Below, piece after piece: positions 8,226 through 16,712 of a stretch of 64,000 nt of DNA. The notes below the pieces were generated by a model. That model did no database searches and was not told the origin of the DNA. It saw only the letters and a program-made list of their open reading frames with translations. A program made the translations under genes and the position numbers. How positions within the stretch are numbered: position 1 is the first letter of the stretch; every line of letters starts with the position of its first letter. Source of the stretch: Chloroflexota bacterium (GTDB lineage: Bacteria > Chloroflexota > Dehalococcoidia > Tepidiformales > Tepidiformaceae); contig JACRBT010000016.1 of the NCBI GenBank assembly GCA_016234445.1, positions 62,001 through 126,000 on the forward strand, written 5' to 3'.

Positions 8226-9473
8226 GTGCGACGCGCGCTGCGGTTCCTCTTCAGGCCGGCCAACAGGAACGTCACGCTTGTCGTGGCCATCCTCCTGGCG
8301 TGCGCGTTCGTCGCCATGGGGACGGGGTTCTGGCTGCTCTTCCGGCTGGTCTACCTCATTGCGCTGGCGGTCCCGCTGTCGTGGTTCATCGCCTGGTACA
8401 ACACCCAGGGTCTCGTCGTGTTCGCTGACCGCCGCACCGACCGTGCCCAGGTCGGCCAGGAGGCACAGGAGGTCATCGAAGTCCGCAACCGGGGGATCTT
8501 TCCGAAGCTCTGGCTGGAAGTGGAGGACCCGAGCGAGCTGCCGGGGCACCGTTCCCGGCGAGTGGTGGTGGTGCCTCCCCGGCGAAGCCGCAACTGGATC
8601 GTCGACACGCGGCTGACGCGGCGCGGGCTCTACAACTGGGGCCCCGTACGGGTGACGTCGACCGATCCGTTCGGGCTCTTCCGGCGAGTGCGGGAGTTTG
8701 GGGGCCAGCAGCAGATCCTGGTCTACCCCCCGGTGGTGGACCTCCCTCACTTCCAGGCGCCGCCGGCGAACCTGCCGGGCGAAGGCCGTTTCCGCAAGCG
8801 CACCCACTACGTCACCCCCAATGCGAGCGGTGTCCGCGAATACGCTCCGGGCGACGCCTTCAACCGGATCCACTGGCGGAGCACCGCCCGCACCGGCGAA
8901 CTCATGGTCAAGACCTTCGAACTGGACCCGGCGAGCGACATCTTCGTGGTCCAGGACCTTGAAGCGCGGGTGAACGCCGGGCGTGGCGAAGAGAGCACCG
9001 AAGAGTACGGGGTGCGCGTGGCGGCGAGCATTGCCCGGCATTACCTCCTCAGCAACCGTTCGGTGGGGCTGATCACGTTCGGACGCGACCTGAGGGTGAT
9101 CGAACCGGAGCGCGGGCCCCAGCAGCTGACGCGTATCCTCGAGACGCTGGCGACGGTCCGGGCGGTGGGCGACGCGCCGCTGGGGAACCTCCTGCAGGAA
9201 GAGCAGCGGCGTTTCGGGCGGCACACGACCCTCGTCATTGTCACGCCGGCGATGGACGATCACTGGCTCACGGCCGTCCAATCGCTCACACAGCGCGGGG
9301 TCAGGGCCGCAGTCGTGCTCCTCGATCCGAGCACATTCGGGGGCGCAAAGTCGGCGCTGATGATGTACGGTGAACTCACGGCAAGCGACATCGTGACCTA
9401 TGTGGTAAGCCGGGGCGACGACCTCACGCTGGCGTTGAGCCCGACAGCAGGAGTGGCCGGATGGCAGGGCTAG
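8226..9473 (+). CDS. DUF58 (VWA-like) membrane-anchored protein
   Basis: 415 aa. Two N-terminal TM helices (about residues 15-55) are followed by a soluble domain with the DUF58 signature REYAPGDAFNRIHWRSTART near residue 205-225. The C-terminus has an alpha/beta, VWA-like pattern. GTG start 8226. The gene sits between MoxR and the transglutaminase-like protein, the standard three-gene arrangement. The partners probably form a membrane complex. It overlaps the next CDS by 13 nt. Confidence 0.9.
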   Translation: MRRALRFLFRPANRNVTLVVAILLACAFVAMGTGFWLLFRLVYLIALAVPLSWFIAWYNTQGLVVFADRRTDRAQVGQEAQEVIEVRNRGIFPKLWLEVEDPSELPGHRSRRVVVVPPRRSRNWIVDTRLTRRGLYNWGPVRVTSTDPFGLFRRVREFGGQQQILVYPPVVDLPHFQAPPANLPGEGRFRKRTHYVTPNASGVREYAPGDAFNRIHWRSTARTGELMVKTFELDPASDIFVVQDLEARVNAGRGEESTEEYGVRVAASIARHYLLSNRSVGLITFGRDLRVIEPERGPQQLTRILETLATVRAVGDAPLGNLLQEEQRRFGRHTTLVIVTPAMDDHWLTAVQSLTQRGVRAAVVLLDPSTFGGAKSALMMYGELTASDIVTYVVSRGDDLTLALSPTAGVAGWQG

Positions 9474-11752
9474 ACCTCCCCATGAACCGGTCGGCCGGGA
9501 GGCGGATGAGTTCCGCCGCCGTCTCGGTGCCGCGCCTGCTGATGAGCTGGGAAGACTGGCTGACGTTCGCCTTCGCGCTGATCGCGTTCCTCGCGGTGGC
9601 GGCTTCGATCCAGGGTGCGGGCTGGGTCGACAACATGCCAAAGGTGGTCCCGACGGTGGTCGCGGGCCTGCTGGTGGGGCTCTTCGCCGCCCGGCTGCGC
9701 TTCTCCCAGTGGCTGCTCCACCCGGTGGCGCTGGCGATCGGCGCCGTGGTCGTGGTCTATGCCGCCCAGCACTATGCCGACGGCCTGACGCTGGCCGACC
9801 GGCTGGCGGACTTCCGCGTGCGGATGCACGAGTGGTACCTGGTGGTGAGGGCGGGGGACATCAGCAACGACAACCTCCCCTTCGTGACCCTGGTGCATGG
9901 GATCTGTTTCCTTGCGGCCTACATGGGGGCCTGGTCGATCTTCCGGTGGCACAACCCCTGGTTCGCGCTCGTCCCGATTGGGGTGGTGTTGCTGGCGAAC
10001 GTGAGCTTCGAAAAGGGCCATCCCACGGGGACGCTGGTGGTCTTCCTCTTTGGGGGGATCCTCCTGATCGGGCGGCTCCACCTCCAGGCGAGCCAGGCCC
10101 GGTGGCGGCGCCAGGGCGTCGACTACCCGGAGTACATCAGCCTGAACGCCCTCCAGCTCACGGTGTACCTGACGCTGGCGCTGGTCATCGGGGCGTGGAT
10201 GATCCCGGTGGGTTCGGAGGCGGCGGCGGCGAAGAGCGCCTTCAACAGCCTGACCAGCCCCTTCGAGGGCCAGTCCGAGCGCTTCGTCCGCCTGTTCCAC
10301 AACATCGACACGCGGAAGGGCGGGAACTTCCACACGTTCGGCTCAACGCTCGCCATCCAGGGCGACGTCAAACTCGGGACGAAGATCCTCTTCGAGGTGA
10401 AGAGCGGCGAGGCCGGGCTCATCCGCGGGACGAGCTACGACGAGTACACGGGATCCGGCTGGAAGTCGACGAGCCGTGACTCAACGCGCGTTGATGCGGC
10501 CGCGCTGGACCAGGCGGAAGGGGCAGAGCAGTACGTGGAGCGGACCTTCTCGATCCTCGAGGTGACCGTGAGGAGCGACACCAGCACGGTGTTTTCGGTT
10601 GGCACGCCGCTGAGCACGAATCTCCCCGCGCTGGTCGATGCCCCAGACGTCGAGGCGTCCGACATCGAACGGATCCGCAGCCGCCGGAGCCTCAACAACG
10701 GCGACACCTACAACGCGGTCGGTTCGCAGAGTACGGCGACGGCGGAGCAGCTCCGGGCGGCCGGCACCAACTACCCCGACTGGGTGAAGCAGCGCTACCT
10801 CCAGCTGCCCGCGTCACTGCCCGACCGCGTCCGGGCCGAGTCGGCTCGTGTGGCTGGCAACGCGCAGACGCCGTACGACAAGACTGTCGCAATTGAGGAG
10901 TACCTGCGAACGTTTCCCTATGACCTGACGGTGCCCGCCGCGCCGCCCGGAGTCGACGCGGTTGACTACCTCCTTTTCGAATTGAAGCGAGGGTATTTCG
11001 ACTACCAGGCGACGGCGATGGCGGTGATGTTGCGGACGCTCGGCATCCCCGCCCGGGTGGCCGTCGGCTACGCGATCGACCCGGCCGAGGCCGAGGAGAC
11101 GAAGTACATCGTCCGTAAGGACGACGCCTATTCGTGGGTGGAGGTCTTCTTCCCGGGCTTTGGCTGGGTGGAGTTCAATCCCACACAGAATCGCCCCGGT
11201 TCCGGGGCCGAGGCGGAAAGCTCCGGCGGCGCCGGCGTCCTGAGCCCCCTGGACAACACCGTTGACCCGGCGCTCAGCGACATCCTCGGCGAACTCGACC
11301 CCGGGGCTCCCCCGACGGAGGTGCTGGACGCGCTGAACGCCCCGGCGGTCGACAAGAAAGGCCCACCGTGGACGCTGATTTACACGTTGGCGGGGGCGTT
11401 GGCGGCGCTCGCGGTGCTGGCGCTGGCCGGACGGGTGACGTGGAACTGGGGTCTCGGCGGGCTCGATGGCCGGCCGAGGCTCTGGGCGAAGGCTCAGCGG
11501 CTTGCCGGCTGGGCCGGGCTCGGCGCCAGGCCGGCGGAGACGCCGCGGGAATGGTCCCGCCGGGTCGGTAAGGCAGTTGACCTGGAGGACGACGCCATTC
11601 AGCTCAGCGACGCCTACGAAGAGGCCCGCTACGGCCGCCCGGACCTGCAGCGGATCGACGACGAGGCCACGGTGGGAGCCTATGAGCGGCTCCGCAACAC
11701 GCTGCTGGGCCGCGTCTTCCGGCGCGGCGAGCGGAAGCCGCGGGGTCACTGA
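9461..11752 (+). CDS. TgpA-like transglutaminase-fold membrane protein, catalytic triad lost
   Basis: 763 aa. N-terminal TM bundle (about residues 25-250), a large extracytoplasmic part with the transglutaminase core (about 500-580), a TM helix near 640 and a cytoplasmic tail like DUF4129. In the core, the usual GYCDxxA motif reads GYFDYQA (Phe513 for Cys), the His position reads DAYSW (Tyr557) and the fDPT motif reads FNPT (Asn573). RTLGIPARVAVGY and GWVEF are otherwise well conserved, so alignment of the three sites is unambiguous. The fold seems kept while hydrolase/transferase chemistry is not expected. Likely role: structural or binding partner of MoxR/DUF58. The ATG of ogt overlaps its stop codon. 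Confidence 0.88.
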   Translation: MAGLDLPMNRSAGRRMSSAAVSVPRLLMSWEDWLTFAFALIAFLAVAASIQGAGWVDNMPKVVPTVVAGLLVGLFAARLRFSQWLLHPVALAIGAVVVVYAAQHYADGLTLADRLADFRVRMHEWYLVVRAGDISNDNLPFVTLVHGICFLAAYMGAWSIFRWHNPWFALVPIGVVLLANVSFEKGHPTGTLVVFLFGGILLIGRLHLQASQARWRRQGVDYPEYISLNALQLTVYLTLALVIGAWMIPVGSEAAAAKSAFNSLTSPFEGQSERFVRLFHNIDTRKGGNFHTFGSTLAIQGDVKLGTKILFEVKSGEAGLIRGTSYDEYTGSGWKSTSRDSTRVDAAALDQAEGAEQYVERTFSILEVTVRSDTSTVFSVGTPLSTNLPALVDAPDVEASDIERIRSRRSLNNGDTYNAVGSQSTATAEQLRAAGTNYPDWVKQRYLQLPASLPDRVRAESARVAGNAQTPYDKTVAIEEYLRTFPYDLTVPAAPPGVDAVDYLLFELKRGYFDYQATAMAVMLRTLGIPARVAVGYAIDPAEAEETKYIVRKDDAYSWVEVFFPGFGWVEFNPTQNRPGSGAEAESSGGAGVLSPLDNTVDPALSDILGELDPGAPPTEVLDALNAPAVDKKGPPWTLIYTLAGALAALAVLALAGRVTWNWGLGGLDGRPRLWAKAQRLAGWAGLGARPAETPREWSRRVGKAVDLEDDAIQLSDAYEEARYGRPDLQRIDDEATVGAYERLRNTLLGRVFRRGERKPRGH

Positions 11753-12285
11753 TGGCTGTCCCCGCCGGGACCCCGGCACTCTCGCTTGTCGTGACGGAGA
11801 CAGCGCTCGGCTGGGCGGGGGTGGCACTGAGCGAGGCGGGCATCCGCCATGCGACGCTCTTCCACCACACGGAGGCTGCCGCGCGGGGCGAGCTCCAGGC
11901 CGCCGGCGGCGTTGAGCGCGACGATCCGCGGGCGGAGGCGGTGGCGGCGTTGCTACGGGGATTCGCCCTCGGGACCGCCAGCCTCACGGAGTACCCGGTG
12001 GACCTTCCGTCCTGCACTCCGCTCCAGCGGCGGACGTGGCTGGCGCTGCGGAGCATCCCCCGCGGCGAGACGCGCAGCTACGGCTGGCTGGCGAACCAGG
12101 TGGGAGAACCGGGGAAGGCGCGGATCATCGGCTCCATCAACGGGGCGAACCCGATCCCGCTCTGGCTGCCCTGCCACCGGGTGATTGGGAGCGATGGGAC
12201 GCTGGTCGGCTTCGGGGGCGGCCTGGCGATGAAGCAGGCGCTGCTCGAACTCGAAGGGGCGCTGCCGAAGCGGTTACTCGCTTGA
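11752..12285 (+). CDS. ogt: Methylated-DNA--protein-cysteine methyltransferase
   Basis: 177 aa. The acceptor-site motif is PCHRVIGSDG with the reactive Cys in PCHR, followed by LVGFGGGLAMKQALLELEG. The upstream IPRGETRSYGWLANQVG is the conserved helix-turn-helix. The protein removes alkyl groups from O6-methylguanine by suicide transfer. The start ATG 11752 overlaps the TGA of the preceding gene by one base, so it rides on the MoxR operon although its function is unrelated. It converges on ychF, with a hairpin between them. Confidence 0.94.
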   Translation: MAVPAGTPALSLVVTETALGWAGVALSEAGIRHATLFHHTEAAARGELQAAGGVERDDPRAEAVAALLRGFALGTASLTEYPVDLPSCTPLQRRTWLALRSIPRGETRSYGWLANQVGEPGKARIIGSINGANPIPLWLPCHRVIGSDGTLVGFGGGLAMKQALLELEGALPKRLLA

Positions 12286-12294
12286 GGTGGTGAG

Positions 12295-12319
12295 AATTTC
12301 ACCATCGGGTGGTGAAATT
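12295..12319. terminator. Hairpin between convergent ogt and ychF
   Basis: AATTTCACCA (12295-12304) and TGGTGAAATT (12310-12319) are perfect reverse complements around a 5-nt loop. The stem is AT-rich, unusual in this genome. It lies between two converging genes, fitting a bidirectional terminator, though no T-run follows. Confidence 0.5.
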
Positions 12320-12372
12320 GCACGGTGCCCATAGCGCGAGCACGCTCTCGCTGACCACCGACTGACCCGCGC

Positions 12373-13470
12373 TCAGACGTTGAAGAGGATGTTGAGGATG
12401 TCGCCGTCCTGGACGATGTACTGTTTTCCTTCGGTCCGGAGCAGGCCCTTCTTCCGCGCTTCGGCTTCGCTGCCGCAGGCGACGAGGTCGTCGTAGCGGA
12501 TGACTTCGGCCCGGATGAAGCCGCGGCGGAGGTCGCTGTGGATCTTGCCCGCCGCTTCGGGCGCGGTGGAGCCGGCGGGGACGGTCCAGGCGCGGCATTC
12601 GTCGTGGCCGGCGGTGAGGAAGCTGACCAGCCCGAGGAGGGCATAGCCCAGGCGGATAGCCTCGGCCATGCCGGTCTCGCTGACGCCGGCGGAGGCGCGG
12701 AACTCGGCCGCCTCTTCGTCGCTCAGTTCGTTCAGTTCCATTTCGAACTTGCCGCTGAAGACGGCGACGTCGGCGCCCGGGCGGCGATAGCGGGCGCGGT
12801 ACTGCTCTTCAAGTTCGGCCCGCCGGGGGAGGTCCTCTTCGCCGATGTTGACGACGAGGAGGAGGGGCAAGGAGCTCAGGAACTGCGAGCCTTCGAGGAG
12901 TTTCCAGTCGTCGCCGGAGAGCGGCTGTTCGCGGATCGGTGTCTCGGTTTCGAGCGCGGCCTTCATGCGGACGAGGAGGTCGCGGGTGCGCTGGAGGGCG
13001 TCGCGTTCGCCTGGCTTCATTGACCGCAGCTCGGTCTCGAGGCGCTGCAGGCGGCGGTCGATGGCGGCGAGGTCGGCGAAGGCGAGTTCGAGGTCCATGG
13101 TCGCGATGTCGCGGTGGGGGTCGACGGTCACTTCGGGGTGGGGCACGGTCTCGTCGGCAAAGCCGCGGACGACATGGATGAGGGCGTCCATCCGGCCGAG
13201 GTCGTTGATGAACTTGCCGGCCGGGCCTTCGCCCTTGCCGAACGACTCGCCGGCGGCGGGGAAGTCGACGTACTGGATGGTGGCGTAGGTGGTCTTCTTC
13301 GGGTGGTAGATCGCGGCGAGACGGTCGACGCGTTCGTCGGGCACGTTGACGACGCCGACGTTCGGCTGGGCGGAGGAGCTGTAGGCTCCGACCTGGGCCG
13401 AGCCGCGGGTGACGGCGTTGAAGACGGTGGTCTTGCCCGAGCGGGCGAGCCCGATGATTCCGAGTTGCAT
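12373..13470 (-). CDS. ychF: Redox/ribosome-associated GTPase-fold ATPase YchF
   Basis: 365 aa, the normal YchF/OLA1 length. G1 loop GLARSGKTT at the N-terminus, the G3-like region YATIQYVDFPAA (Asp where DxxG is expected) and the altered G4 site LLLVVNIGEED instead of NKxD, which explains ATP preference in the family. The C-terminal TGS domain ends in VQDGDILNILFNV. It binds ribosomes and affects stress physiology. ATG at 13470 (MQLGIIG) with a TACCCT -10-like box about 7 nt upstream. Confidence 0.92.
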   Translation of the reverse strand: MQLGIIGLARSGKTTVFNAVTRGSAQVGAYSSSAQPNVGVVNVPDERVDRLAAIYHPKKTTYATIQYVDFPAAGESFGKGEGPAGKFINDLGRMDALIHVVRGFADETVPHPEVTVDPHRDIATMDLELAFADLAAIDRRLQRLETELRSMKPGERDALQRTRDLLVRMKAALETETPIREQPLSGDDWKLLEGSQFLSSLPLLLVVNIGEEDLPRRAELEEQYRARYRRPGADVAVFSGKFEMELNELSDEEAAEFRASAGVSETGMAEAIRLGYALLGLVSFLTAGHDECRAWTVPAGSTAPEAAGKIHSDLRRGFIRAEVIRYDDLVACGSEAEARKKGLLRTEGKQYIVQDGDILNILFNV

Positions 13471-13503
13471 GGTGAAAAGGGTAGTGGCGGCCGGGGTTAG
13501 ACG

Positions 13504-13827
13504 TTAGGCAAGCCGGGCGGCGAGGGCGCGAAGGACGGCTTCGGCGCGGTCGAGGCGGCTGCGGATGCCCCAGGGGCCGTGGATGTTGAGGGTCATGTTC
13601 TCGCCCTGGCCGCGGACGCCGGGGAGACGGCCACGAGTGCCGGCGGCCTGCTGGTACTGTTCGAGTTCGGGCGAATCGGCGCCGAAGACGGCGGCGATGA
13701 CCTGGACGGTGCGGTCGTCCCACTGGTTGTAGTCGAATGGGTTGGGGCCGGAACCACGAAGGCGCCCGATGGCGTCGAGTTGGGCCTCGATGCGCTCACG
13801 TCCGCGGATGGGGTCGCTCACTGCCAT
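13504..13827 (-). CDS. Hypothetical protein, 107 aa
   Basis: I do not recognise a family. The sequence is soluble, with a helical N-terminus (RIEAQLDAIGRLRG), a DYNQWDDRTVQVIAAVFG stretch and an Arg/Ala-rich C-terminal helix. I choose ATG 13827 (MAVSDPIRG) because TAGAAT lies 7 nt upstream; the ATG at 13836 overlaps that -10 box. Coding character is supported by GC-biased third positions. Confidence 0.55.
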   Translation of the reverse strand: MAVSDPIRGRERIEAQLDAIGRLRGSGPNPFDYNQWDDRTVQVIAAVFGADSPELEQYQQAAGTRGRLPGVRGQGENMTLNIHGPWGIRSRLDRAEAVLRALAARLA

Positions 13828-13868
13828 GCCAGTCATTCTACGAGTGCGGGGGAAAGGGGAAAGCGGCC

Positions 13869-14306
13869 TCAGGCAGCCCGCCCGAGGGCGTCGCCATCCT
13901 GGCCGAGCCGGTAGGCGATGTCGCCGAGGCTGAGCAGCGCCCCCACGACTTCGGAGCCGCCGGGCGCGGGGATGGCGCGGAGGTCGTCGAAGAAGGCGGC
14001 GATGGCGGCGGGGCCTTCTTCGCGGTAGAAGGCGCCGGGGCGGACGACGCCGAGGCTGTTGCTGCAGAGGACATCGCCGGCGCGGTCGCGGCAGGCGAGG
14101 GCGAGGGCGACGTGGTCGATGCCGTAGGGCCGCCGCATCTGGCCCATGCCGTCGCGGACCCAGGAGACGATCTCGGTGGCGAGGCCATCGGCGGCCTGCC
14201 GGTCCTGGAGGTTGGGAAGTGCCCAGGCGGATTCGCGGACGCCGACGCCTTCGCGGATGAGGCGCTCGACGCGGGTCTGGGTGGTCCGTTTGCGAAAGAA
14301 GAGCAT
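13869..14306 (-). CDS. Hypothetical protein, 145 aa
   Basis: Unknown family. It begins MLFFRKRTTQTRVERLIREG and has a central stretch MRRPYGIDHVALALACRDR followed by helices; no signal peptide or membrane segment. The start ATG 14306 fits a GATAGT box about 10 nt upstream on the minus strand. The longer open frame reaching 14726 would overlap the divergent gene at 14403 and is rejected. It is divergent from 14403. Confidence 0.55.
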   Translation of the reverse strand: MLFFRKRTTQTRVERLIREGVGVRESAWALPNLQDRQAADGLATEIVSWVRDGMGQMRRPYGIDHVALALACRDRAGDVLCSNSLGVVRPGAFYREEGPAAIAAFFDDLRAIPAPGGSEVVGALLSLGDIAYRLGQDGDALGRAA

Positions 14307-14388
14307 CGTCCCCAGAACTATCGGCAGGTTGGCCTGCGGGGTGAGTGACGGTTTGGTGCGGTCGCTGGCAGGCGGCCGGGGCAGGCCG

Positions 14389-14394
14389 TACACT
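14389..14394 (+). promoter_or_regulatory. -10 box TACACT, probable leaderless promoter
   Basis: TACACT ends 8 nt before the ATG at 14403. No Shine-Dalgarno is visible. Fits the leaderless pattern seen across the window. Confidence 0.4.
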
Positions 14395-14402
14395 CGCGGG
14401 GG

Positions 14403-14849
14403 ATGGACAACGACTACAGCATCGACCTGGACGACATCGCTGGCACCATCCGCACCGGCGAAGTCATCGCCATCCGGTTCGTCTCCATCGGCCAGCGGCT
14501 GCTCCTGGACTTCCGTGCGAACGACGTCGACGGCCCGCTGGTGAAAGTGGTCAACCCGGTGAAGTCGGTGGAGGAGCGCTACCGCGACCTCGCCCGGCTG
14601 CGCCCCCGGTTCGGCCCGCCGGAGAAAATCATCGCGATCTGGTGGCCGCGGTTCGCCTCTTCGCTGCGGGCGACGGGGATCTGGGACGAAGTGATGGAAC
14701 GGGTGACCGAGGCCGGCCACGTCCATTCCGTCCGCATGGCCGAGGCCGCGCTGTCCGAGCTGGTGGCGCTCGAACGCCAGCAGCAGCGGGACGCCATCAC
14801 CGGGAAGGGCTTCCGCACGCTCTGGAGCGCCTCTCCCACCCCCCGCTGA
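14403..14849 (+). CDS. Hypothetical protein, 148 aa
   Basis: Unrecognised. The N-terminal half looks beta-rich (GEVIAIRFVSIGQRLLLDFR ... PLVKVVNPVKSVEERYRDL), reminiscent of a small barrel; the C-terminal half is helical with an RQQQRDAITGKG segment. Its stop TGA (14847-14849) overlaps the proposed CTG start of the zincin gene, so the two are probably coupled in one transcript from the -10 box at 14389. Confidence 0.6.
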   Translation: MDNDYSIDLDDIAGTIRTGEVIAIRFVSIGQRLLLDFRANDVDGPLVKVVNPVKSVEERYRDLARLRPRFGPPEKIIAIWWPRFASSLRATGIWDEVMERVTEAGHVHSVRMAEAALSELVALERQQQRDAITGKGFRTLWSASPTPR

Positions 14850-15220
14850 CGCTGGAACGCTCGCACTTCCGCAGGCTGGTGCGCGAGGCGGTGGGATCGC
14901 TGCCGCCCGGGCTGCTGCAACGCGTCCACAACGTGGACATTGTCATCGAACGGCGGCCCTCGGGGCGCGACCGGAAAGCCGCCGGGCTTGGCGCCGGGAG
15001 GACGCTGCTGGGGCTCTACCACGGCATCCCCCTGACGAAGCGCGGGGAGTACTACAACCTGGTGCTGCCCGACAAGATCAGCATCTACCAGGAGCCGATC
15101 GAGGCGATTTGCGAGACCGACGACGACGTGCGCGAACAGGTGCGGAAGACGGTCCTCCACGAACTGGCGCACTACTTCGGGATCGACGACCGGCGGCTGA
15201 ACGAACTGGGGATGGGATGA
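14846..15220 (+). CDS. Zincin-like metallopeptidase family protein (PF06262-type)
   Basis: About 124 aa. The HELAHYFGIDDRRLNELG segment near the C-terminus is the HExxH motif and flanks of the small bacterial zincin family, and FRRLVREAVGSLPPG with HNVDIVIERRP matches its N-terminal half. The start is a problem: no ATG, GTG or TTG exists in frame before the conserved FRRLV. The best candidate is CTG 14846, which overlaps the upstream stop as CTGA; the fallback is GTG 14879, which would remove part of the conserved first helix. Enzymatic activity in this family is unproven. Domain call is firm, start is not. Confidence 0.75.
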   Translation: MTLERSHFRRLVREAVGSLPPGLLQRVHNVDIVIERRPSGRDRKAAGLGAGRTLLGLYHGIPLTKRGEYYNLVLPDKISIYQEPIEAICETDDDVREQVRKTVLHELAHYFGIDDRRLNELGMG

Positions 15221-15293
15221 GGCTTGTCCGGGCCTTTCCCCCGGGGCCGTGGCCGATTGACCCCACGCCCGGCAGACGGTTAGCTAGGCAGTA

Positions 15294-16709
15294 ATGGTAG
15301 GGCGCGCCGACGAAGCCACACTGAGGACAGCCGGGCGTACGCTACCCCGCGGGGCGGCCCGGGCCGCCAGGCTCCACACCGGCCGACAGCGGCTCGCGTT
15401 CGTCACGGCCCTCTTCTTCTTTGGCGGGGCTGCGATCCTGACGAGCCTGGGCCTGCTCTCGCGGGTCACCCCGGCGCTCTTCCCCGGCCAGACGCTCCCC
15501 GGGATCCCCGTCCTCGACGAGCTCCCGCAATTTGTGAAGGCGCCGAGCCGGACCGATGACAGCGGGTTCCTGACCAGGCGGGTGAACCTCCTCATCATCG
15601 GCGTGGACAAGCGCCCCGGCTGGGTCGACGAAGGTGGCTATCTCACCGACATGATCATGGTCGCGACGATTGACCCCCAGACGAAGCAGATCAGCCTGCT
15701 GAGCTTCCCGCGGGACATGTACATCGACATCCATACCAAGAACGGCATCTACGAAAGCCGGATCAACGAGTCCTACGGGACGGGGTTCCGGGAGAACGGG
15801 GGGACGTTCTCGGCCGGCACCGCCCAACTCGCGCTCGACCTGAAGGAGAACTTTGGGATCGAGATCGACCACTGGATGCTGCTCGACTTCACGGGGGTCT
15901 ACACCCTGATCGACGCGCTCGGCGGGATCGACGTCGACATCCCCTACGAGCTCTCGGTGCCCGACTGGTGGTACAACGACGAGTCCGACACTCCCGGTTC
16001 CTATGTGAACTACCCGCCCGGGAAGAACCACCTGAACGGCTACAACGCGGTCGCCTTCGGCCGCTACCGGGAAGACAGCGACTTCTACAGGGTGAAGCGC
16101 CAGCAGCTGGTCATGCAGACGGCGCTCCAGAAGGTCTTCGCGCGCGGGCTCTTGAACAACCCGGTGGACCTCTGGAACGCTTACCACGATACGGTGAAGA
16201 CCGACCTCAGCCTGGGCGAGGCGTTGGGCTACGTCCCCCTGGTCAAGGAGACGAACGGGAGCATGCAGATGTTCTCCCTGGGGGACCCGGTGAACGACGT
16301 CCCGACGATGATCGGCTTCACGACCGACGGTGGGGCGGCGGTACAGCTGTGGAACCACGAAAACGTCCAGTACTGGCTGAGCAGGGTGTTCACGAAGGCC
16401 GCCTATGCCCAGTCGAACGTGGAGATCCTGGACGGGTATGGGGACCAAAACGCACTTCGCGCCAAGGCGCTGGGCAGGTATCTGCGGTGGGTGAAGGGTC
16501 TCCCGACCGTCTACTTCGGTGGCGAAGCGCCCGTTCAGTCCGAGACGACCGTGACCCTTCACAAGGAAGGCAAACGGGTGATGGCCGAGGACATCGCGAA
16601 ATGGATGGGCATCCCGGCAACCGCGATCCGGGTGGAAGTGTCGGACGACCCAACGGGGCCCGACGTTACCGTGGTCGTGGGCAAGGACTACAAGACGCCG
16701 GGCGGGTAG
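15294..16709 (+). CDS. LytR-CpsA-Psr (LCP) family wall-polymer ligase with LytR_C domain
   Basis: 471 aa. One N-terminal TM helix (about residues 38-60), then the LCP catalytic domain: NLLIIGVDKRP, TDMIMVATIDPQTKQISLLS, FPRDMYIDI, and the Arg-rich region AFGRYREDSDFYRVKRQQ. A C-terminal LytR_C-like domain begins near VEILDGYG. LCP proteins transfer polyprenyl-linked polymers to peptidoglycan on the outer side of the membrane. ATG 15294 follows the zincin gene by 73 nt. It converges on the acyl-CoA dehydrogenase with only 3 nt between stops. Confidence 0.92.
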   Translation: MVGRADEATLRTAGRTLPRGAARAARLHTGRQRLAFVTALFFFGGAAILTSLGLLSRVTPALFPGQTLPGIPVLDELPQFVKAPSRTDDSGFLTRRVNLLIIGVDKRPGWVDEGGYLTDMIMVATIDPQTKQISLLSFPRDMYIDIHTKNGIYESRINESYGTGFRENGGTFSAGTAQLALDLKENFGIEIDHWMLLDFTGVYTLIDALGGIDVDIPYELSVPDWWYNDESDTPGSYVNYPPGKNHLNGYNAVAFGRYREDSDFYRVKRQQLVMQTALQKVFARGLLNNPVDLWNAYHDTVKTDLSLGEALGYVPLVKETNGSMQMFSLGDPVNDVPTMIGFTTDGGAAVQLWNHENVQYWLSRVFTKAAYAQSNVEILDGYGDQNALRAKALGRYLRWVKGLPTVYFGGEAPVQSETTVTLHKEGKRVMAEDIAKWMGIPATAIRVEVSDDPTGPDVTVVVGKDYKTPGG

Positions 16710-16712
16710 GGG

